A DNA stretch of 64,000 bases, taken from Hawksworthiomyces lignivorus. Taxonomy: Eukaryota > Ascomycota > Sordariomycetes > Ophiostomatales > Ophiostomataceae. The notes beneath the pieces are model-generated. The model had not been told where the DNA came from, did no database searches, and worked only from the letters and a program-made list of their open reading frames with translations. This document shows, piece after piece, positions 57,618 to 64,000 of this stretch; position 1 is the first letter of the stretch; the number at the start of each line of letters is the position of its first letter. A program made the translations under genes and the position numbers. The DNA lies in the NCBI GenBank assembly GCA_002917075.1, contig NTMA01000009.1:372001-436000 (forward strand), in the 5' to 3' direction.

Positions 57618-57913
57618 CGAATTACGACAATATACACTCAACAACCGCACAGCAAGGCCCCAATAGCGGGTTGGTACATCTCTTATTTGTTCAGTGTGCC
57701 ACAGTTTAATGGCATTAATCACCTTTTCTTCATATATAGCACTATCATCCAAAATGTCAACAACTATACCAGGAGTAGCTGTCCCGAAAAGAAAGGTAAA
57801 TCACGATATATTATCATAGAATCCAAAAATTGCCGATAGAGATAACTTAGAATAGCTAACATTTTAACTTCTTCTCATTATTATCAAATTTACTAATTTG
57901 TCGTTCAATAAAG

Positions 57914-60900
57914 AAAACCTTAAATGTTTAACAGGCTTACGAGTGACCGACCCCCGCGACGACAAGAGGCGCATCGAGCAGACCAAAGGCGGCCTGTTGA
58001 AAGATTCGTACCGCTGGATCCTCGATAACGCCGACTTCCGGCTATGGCGCGACGACGAGAACAGCCGGTTACTTTGGATCAAAGGTGATCCTGGTAAGGG
58101 CAAGACGATGTTGTTGTGCGGCATTATTGACGAGCTGGATAAGATTAATAAGGAGGTTGAGGAATTAGAGAAGAAAAACACCGAGGAAGAAAACATAGTT
58201 GTTGGACCTACCCTTTTATCTTACTTCTTCTGCCAGGCTACCGATTCGCACGTCAACAATGCCACGGCTGTGCTACGTGGCATTATCTACCTACTTGTAA
58301 AACAGCAGCCGCCACTTATCTCGCATATACGGGAGAGTTACGATGACGCAGGGGAACAGCTCTTCAAAGGAAGAAACGTTTGGTTCGCCATGGAGAGGGC
58401 CTTTATCAGCATTATGGGAGACACAACCTTAAAAAGGGCCTATTTGATTATCGACGCGTTGGACGAATGCATGGCGGAGGATCTGCCACAACTTCTCGAC
58501 TTGATTACCCAAAAGGCATCTGTATTTCCCCATATCAAGTGGATTATCTCCAGCCGCAATTTGCCGGATATCGAAGGACGTATGAAAGCTACCACACAGA
58601 AAGCATGCCTGTGTCTTGAGAATGAAAAGTCCATCTCTACGGCAGTCAACGCATTCATTCAATATAAAGTGGATAAGTTGGCTCAGCTAAAGCGCTACGA
58701 TGACACAACGAAAGATATTGTACAGAACCACTTATCCTCGAATGCAGGCGGCACATTCCTCTGGGTCGCTCTAGTCTGTCAGGTCCTTGAGACAATCAAG
58801 CCATGGAACACATTGGTGAAATTAAATGAGTTTCCACCTGGACTTGACCCTTTTTATATGCGAATGATGGAACAAATCCGCAATTCGGAGAATGCCGGCC
58901 TTTACAAGCGAATACTTGCCATCCTATCAATTGTATTTCGACCCATCACATTGAAGGAACTCGCGTCTCTTGAGAACATTCCTGGCTGCGATCGATATCT
59001 GCCCGAGATGATAAACGAGTGTGGCTCATTTCTGACGCTTCGAGGAGACACCATATACTTTGTGCACCAGTCAGCAAACGAATTCTTGCTCGGAAAGGCA
59101 TTCCCCGAGATCTTTCCTCAAGGGACTGACGAGGTGCACCGTACAATATTCTCGAAGTCACTTGCTCTCATGACCAAGACACTGCGGCGGGATATATATT
59201 GCTTAGGTCACCCCGGATTTCCCATCGAACAAGTCAGAATACCAGTCACGGACCCATTGGAAACAGCACGGTATTCGTGTGTCTATTGGATCGATCATCT
59301 TGTACAGTGCTCTGCAGCTGTTAGCTATGACGACGACATCCAGGATAGTGGTAGGGTGGACACGTTTTTAAGACACAAGTACTTATACTGGCTCGAGTCT
59401 TTAAGCCTTCTCAACAGCACGTCAGAGGGAGTGCTTTCAATGTGTAAACTCCAACATTTGCTTCAGGTAAGTTTGTAGACCACTCTATAAACCACTCTAT
59501 AAGACATATTCTAATATTATTTAGGAGAAGTCAAATTCTATTCAATTATTGCACTTTGTCAAAGACGCATACTACTTTCTGATGTACTTCAAGTGGGCCT
59601 TAGAGAATAATCCCCTCCAAGTTTACACTTCAACACTTGTATTTAGTCCGGCTTCTAGTCTGACAAAATACTTGTTTAAGAAAGAAGAACCTAAATGGAT
59701 TGTAGCCAAGCCTGACATGGAAGAGGATTGGAGTCCCTGCCGACAGACGCTCGAGGGCCACAGCGGTTATGTCACTTCAATTTCTTTCTCGCCCGATGGC
59801 TCGCTGCTTGCATCGGCTTCTTATGACAACACCGTCAAGCTTTGGGATGTGGTGACAGGGCAGTGTCGGCAGACGTTCAAGGGCCATAATGGAAATGTCT
59901 TTTCAGTTGCTTTCTCGCCCGATGGCTTGTTGCTTGCATCGGCTTCTTCGGACAAAACCATCAAGCTTTGGGACGTCGCGACAGTTCAATGTCGCCAGAC
60001 GCTTAAGGGACATAACGGTAATGTCTCTTTAGTCGCCTTCTCTCCCGATGGTTCGTTGCTTGTATCGGCTTCTTCGCAGTTTGACAACTCGTTGTTTGTA
60101 TCGGCTTTTTCGGACAGTACTGTTAAGCTTTGGGACGTGGTGACGGGGCAGTGCCGACAGACGCTTAAGAGTTATTATGGTGATGTATTCTCATTTACCT
60201 TCTTACCCGATGGCTCGCTGCTTGTATTGGCTTCTTTGGACAACACTGTCAACCTCTGGGACGCGGCGACAGGGCAGTGCCGGCAGACGCTCGAGGGCCA
60301 TAACGGCACAATCTTTTCAGTCGTCTTCTCGCCCAATAATTCGCTGGTTGCATCGGCTTCTCACGATAGCACTATTAAGCTTTGGGACAGGGCGACAGGG
60401 CAGTGCCGCCAAACGCTTAAAGGCCATACCGGAACTGTTGGTACAGTCGCCTTTTCGTCCGATGGCTTGCTGCTTGCATCGGCTTCTTCAGACAGCACTG
60501 TAAAGCTTTGGGACGTTATGACGGGGCAGTGCCGCCAGACTTTTAAAGGCCATAATACGATTGTTTCTGCCGTCGTCTTTTCACCCAATGGTTTAGTGCT
60601 TGCATCAGCTTCTCGGGATAATACCGTTAGGCTTTGGAATGCAGCAATAGGGCAGTGCCGCCAAACACTTGAGGACCATCATAATATTATTAATACAATT
60701 GTCTTCTCATCCAATAACTCGCTGCTTGCATCGGCTTCTTATGATGGCACTGTTAAGCTTTGGGACGTGGCGACAGGGCAGTGCCGCCAGACACTTAGGG
60801 GCCATGGTGATAAAATCTTTTCAGTTGTCTTCTCGCCTAATGGCTCGCTGCTTGCATCGGCTTCTTATGACAGCACCGTCAAGCTCTGGGATGCGGTGAC

Positions 60901-61372
60901 AGGGCAATGTCATCAGACACTTATAGGCCATAACGAACTTGTTAATAAAGTTGCCTTTTCGTCCGATGGCTCGTTGGTCGCATCGGCTTCTTGGGACGGC
61001 GCTATCAAACTCTGGGACGCGGCGACGGGGCAGTGCCGCCACACGTTTAATATCGGTAAAAATATCTATGATTTATCGTTTGATATGAATTCTCGTCTGC
61101 ATACCGGAATTGGTACCTTTGTCCTTGATCCATATCCGAGACTAATTCCAAATACGCCTTGGACCCCGATCCGTCTTCAACCTGCACTGCACCATAGCCG
61201 AGGCTATGGCGTCAGTTTAGATGGTGCATGGATCACTTGGAATTCAGAGAAGTTGCTGTGGCTGCCATCAGAGTATCGACCTATGAAATGGGATGTTGCA
61301 GGAGCGGCCGTTGCATTTGGTTGTTCATCGGGGCGGGTATTGATCTTCCAGTTCTCGGCAGAGCCGTGGTGA
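57914..61372 (+). CDS. NACHT-WD40 NLR-type receptor (HET-E/HNWD-like), 5' end unresolved
   Basis: Secure part: 57914..59466, 59525..61372, about 1,132 residues. It begins with the usual pre-NACHT block (KCLTGLRVTDPRDDKRRIEQ, GGLLKDSYRWILDN). The NACHT domain follows: Walker A GDPGKGKT, Walker B region AYLIIDALDEC, a sensor-like IKWIISSRN, then winged-helix-type segments (ILSIVFRPITLKELA, FVHQSANEFLL). After an intron come ten WD40 repeats of 42 residues (59,741-61,048) and a short C-terminal cap. Related fungal STAND proteins control heterokaryon incompatibility and are viewed as innate-immune receptors. No upstream ATG splices cleanly: the ATG at 57,754 with donor 57,796 ends in the wrong phase for the acceptor at 57,913. 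Another upstream frame is phase-compatible but has no ATG. The N-terminal effector domain is absent, lost, or encoded further upstream. Confidence 0.9.
59741..61048 (+). repeat. Ten tandem WD40 repeats of 126 bp
   Basis: Ten in-frame units, each starting near CGGCAGACG...GGCCAT and coding a 42-residue WD repeat (GH...FSPDGSLLASAS...TVKLWD...TGQCRQT). Units are very similar to one another. Most differences fall just after the GH and around the residues before TVKLWD. Unit 3 carries an extra 36 bp. Confidence 0.93.
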
Positions 61373-62959
61373 GGCAACTTCTTAAACCTTGAATCTTATT
61401 AAAAGGATAGGACATATGATGGAATAAAGGGATAAAGCTGGAAATTATTGATTTGTATTTCATTCATACTTTTGATTTAGCTTAGATAAAATGTTCTAAC
61501 ACCTCGAGAAGAGGAGTCATAGTCTGAGTTCCGGAGGAATTGTGCCACGTGTTGTAATCGATCATGTCCTTCCGCTGTCGTCTAGCGCAAACCTTAACTC
61601 AAGGATTGTTGCTAAGAGAGGTTCCCCTAAAGGTGTGGCGCAATATTAGCACAAGGTTCAGTCATCAGGCCAAATGTAACATGGTACCCTCTGCCTCGAA
61701 GACACCATATAATAAGTTTATAAATATTTCCAATTGCTCTATTTACTCAATATTAGTTTCTCAATAACTGTTTATAATAAGTTTAAACAAAACTATAACA
61801 CTATTATACTTACCTATATCTTTAAGTGCTAGAGTGCCTAATCTATGATATAAGTTCTATAAAGGGTAATAAAAGACGTAGTGCAATGGGCTAAGGCCCA
61901 GCGGGCGGCCCAGGGAGAGTCCAGGGCCAAGGAGCAGGCCAGCAGGACGGCCGGGGCGGGCAGTCGACCGGGCAACCTACCGGCACGCCGGCCCACTTGT
62001 CCCTGACAGGCCCCTATTTCAGCCAGGAGCGAAGCTCCTGGCAGTCGAAGGAGAGTCTCCCTCTTCTGGCATCTTTGGTCTTTCGTTGATTCAGGCCTAT
62101 AGCTTGCCTCAGGCCTCCTCTGAGCTCACTGCCAGTTGACCCCTTACAAAGACGTTATTGATATATATTAACTAATTTTATACGGCGATGTCGTTAACTT
62201 TAGGCCATAGATGCAGTGTTAAGGGCAATAGGTCGCGCTGCTGTGGCTGCAGAATGTGGCGACCACCCCGATTAGGTTGCTGGCTTTCCGTCCTTTTTTC
62301 ACTTTACCGAGTCCTACGCACGGGTGCAGCCACAAGCAGCGTGAGGGGGATGTGATGGGATTGTCTTTTTATAACGGCTGTTAACATGAAGCAGCATGCT
62401 TAGACAGTGCAGACCGATTCGGAGCCAGAGTATAGACGTCGTGATCTAGTGTTATTTGATTTTTATCTGCCGTGGGGAGGCGAGAGGACAGAATTTCCAA
62501 GCTATTCTTTAAGTTGGGGGGGAGAGAACACGATTTATTCGTGTTAATACACTGGCACCGATCGAAATTTTTAGGATACATCAATAGTGGCCGAAGATAG
62601 TAATGTTGCCACTTGTCTTTGTTATGCAAGTTGTTATGTATTACAATCAAGGGTTTGACTTCGATATATGTTTAGACATTAAATTAGAAAATTATTGTTA
62701 TATTAGTAAAGTGAATTAGGAATGTAGTTTTGACTGCAAGGAGTTTGAAAAGAAAATACGGATGTATACGACTCGATTGATGGAAACTTGTTTTTTACGT
62801 ATATATATATTGTTTTGTTTATGTATTTATTTATTTTTTGAAGTAATCGAAAGATCTTATATTTGTTAAGATGTGGACCAAAAAATAGGTTAATATTGCT
62901 TTCTCTATAGTTGTCGATTTTTGCTTCGAAGAAACTGAGTACACATCTCAAATGTAGCA
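61373..62959. other. AT-rich spacer between NLR and transporter
   Basis: No gene accepted. The flanks are very AT-rich, while the middle holds a GC-rich island described separately. Short open frames here lack family marks. Confidence 0.5.
61881..62150. other. GC-rich island with hairpins, possible transposon remnant
   Basis: About 270 bp of clearly higher GC than both flanks. It contains a perfect 8-bp stem (GCCAGGAG at 62,022-62,029, CTCCTGGC at 62,035-62,042, 5-nt loop) and shorter palindromes such as GGGCTAAGGCCC. It has no ORF with family marks. The abrupt change of composition suggests an inserted piece, perhaps part of an LTR or SINE-like element; I cannot identify it. Confidence 0.4.
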
Positions 62960-64000
62960 TCAAGCCATTTCAATCTCCACGGCTCTCGGTTCGGACGCCA
63001 CCACTTGTTTGCTCGCAGCAGCAGCAGCAGTCATATTCTCTAAATCCGTGACCCTAGACAGCTGTCAGACAAGAAGGAAAGTATCAAGATTGACTGAGCA
63101 ACTTACATATGCCCTGCTCCAGTGGCTTCCATTTTGCCGAATTTACGGGATGATACACGAGTCTGAAATTTGCGATTAGTACCTGTTAGGGCCAATTTTC
63201 ATTTTCACCCCTATTATTTATTTAAAAAATTTTTTTTTTTTAAAAAAATGTATATGATACTCACTTCGAAGAGCTCGTCTAGTTCCTGTTTACGAATAGT
63301 AAGTATTAGCGGCTTTCACACGACACATGACGACTTTTAGGCACTCACTTCTAATGAACGATTCTGCACGATTGTCAGTACGTTAATGTACCTAATTTTT
63401 TGTCTCAAAGAAGCGGGCATGCTACTCACCTTTGTTTCTGGTACAAAAAAGTAGGTGTAAAACACCGACAAAAGCGCAATCGACCCGAATACATAGCCGA
63501 TCTTGGCTCCCAAATCTGCAATGAGGTAAGGAGTGCTAAAAGACACAATAAATACGGCAACAACACTATCGTAAACATATACTGTCAGCAGGATGTGCCT
63601 TTTAATAACTTAATAATGTTTGCTGACTGACTTTGACGTTGAAGAGAAGGACAGTGTCTTTTCGCGCAGTGCCCCTGTCCCTATCTCGGCGCCGTACTTG
63701 AGGAGGCGTCAGCAACTCGTCAAATCTTCAGAATATATTTGTAGCTGGCCTACTTACGATCCAGGATATCGGTGACCATGTGCTTTGGAAGTCGTTTCCA
63801 TTAGTTCCATTTTTGATACGATAGACACCGAGCATCGGTTAGGAAGCGGAGCTCACCTAGAGTTGAAAAAATTAAAGAGGATCACGGAAGCTACCATGAC
63901 GTTTGCTTGGGTCGTGGTTGGATGAGGAAGATCGCCTACGGAAGCCACCAGCAGCAAAAAGATAGTCTGGAGGATCGCCCCCCATAGCAAAATTGGCCGT
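62960..64000 (-). pseudogene. MFS sugar transporter, 3' part, with a one-base frameshift
   Basis: Minus-strand exons from the right edge: >64000-63857, 63782-63758, 63696-63633, 63565-63430, 63363-63349, 63285-63265, 63162-63107, 63053-62960 (stop). The spliced reading has late sugar-porter features: a membrane segment (ILQTIFLLLVASVGDL), NVMVASVILFNFFNS, STWSPISWI, YGAEIGTGALRE, TPYLIADLGAKIGYVFGS, and the PETKNRSLEELDELFE signature after the last helix. In exon 63696-63633 an A run (T at 63,660-63,662 on +) is one base short. After GALRE the frame leaves the family sequence and reaches stops, while the next frame continues with the expected Lys-Thr-Leu core. Either the gene is broken or there is a homopolymer sequencing error. 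Exons of 15, 21 and 25 nt are notable. The N-terminal half lies outside the window. Confidence 0.8.

Noticed and set aside
1..64000. tRNA, rRNA, CRISPR, prophage or viral genes
   Set aside because: No B-box-like tRNA sequences, no regularly spaced repeats, no integrase, polymerase or capsid-like reading seen; the only long tandem array is inside the WD40 gene.

Overview
The window is nuclear DNA of a filamentous ascomycete (Pezizomycotina, most likely Sordariomycetes). The signs are short 55-340 nt GT-AG introns with CTAAC-type branch sites, GC-rich coding DNA between AT-rich spacers, long homopolymeric Ala/Ser/Gln tracts, and fungal families such as SNT2, FCY1, TVP38, YRA1 and NACHT-WD40 proteins. 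I found no bacterial features, CRISPR arrays, tRNA or rRNA genes. All gene models were spliced by hand from frame, splice sites and family motifs. Exon coordinates are given in each entry.

Positions 1 to about 50,100 form a housekeeping block. In order it holds: a partial SNT2 chromatin reader (+), cytosine deaminase FCY1 (-), a secreted type-B carboxylesterase (+), a proline iminopeptidase-like hydrolase (-), an uncharacterised protein with CP motifs (+), TVP38 (-), a CCCH/CUE-like/Smr RNA-binding protein (-), an F-box/JmjC protein (-), eIF4A (+), the mRNA-export adaptor YRA1/ALY (+), a small polyQ protein (-), a 6-phosphogluconate-dehydrogenase-like protein (-), a large mitochondrial-type protein of unknown function (-), valyl-tRNA synthetase (+), and a 1,499-residue F-box protein that ends in a CaaX box (-). 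Several of these serve gene expression: SNT2 and the JmjC protein in chromatin or signalling, YRA1 in mRNA export, eIF4A and ValRS in translation, and the Smr protein possibly in mRNA surveillance. They are not an operon.

From about 51,000 to 64,000 the DNA becomes more AT-rich and the content looks accessory. It holds a coiled-coil protein (-), a 10-exon HSP70-like ATPase (+), a NACHT-WD40 NLR-type receptor with ten 42-residue WD repeats (+), a GC-rich island with hairpins inside AT-rich DNA, and the 3' part of an MFS sugar transporter (-) broken by a one-base frameshift. The NLR has no recognisable N-terminal effector domain, and its first exon is unresolved.

The best leads are: an ATG-less, Arg-rich in-frame extension upstream of the ValRS start, which looks like a mitochondrial presequence read from a near-cognate codon; the CaaX-ending F-box protein; the NLR repeats, which vary at the positions expected for recognition surfaces; and the HSP70-like/NLR neighbourhood.
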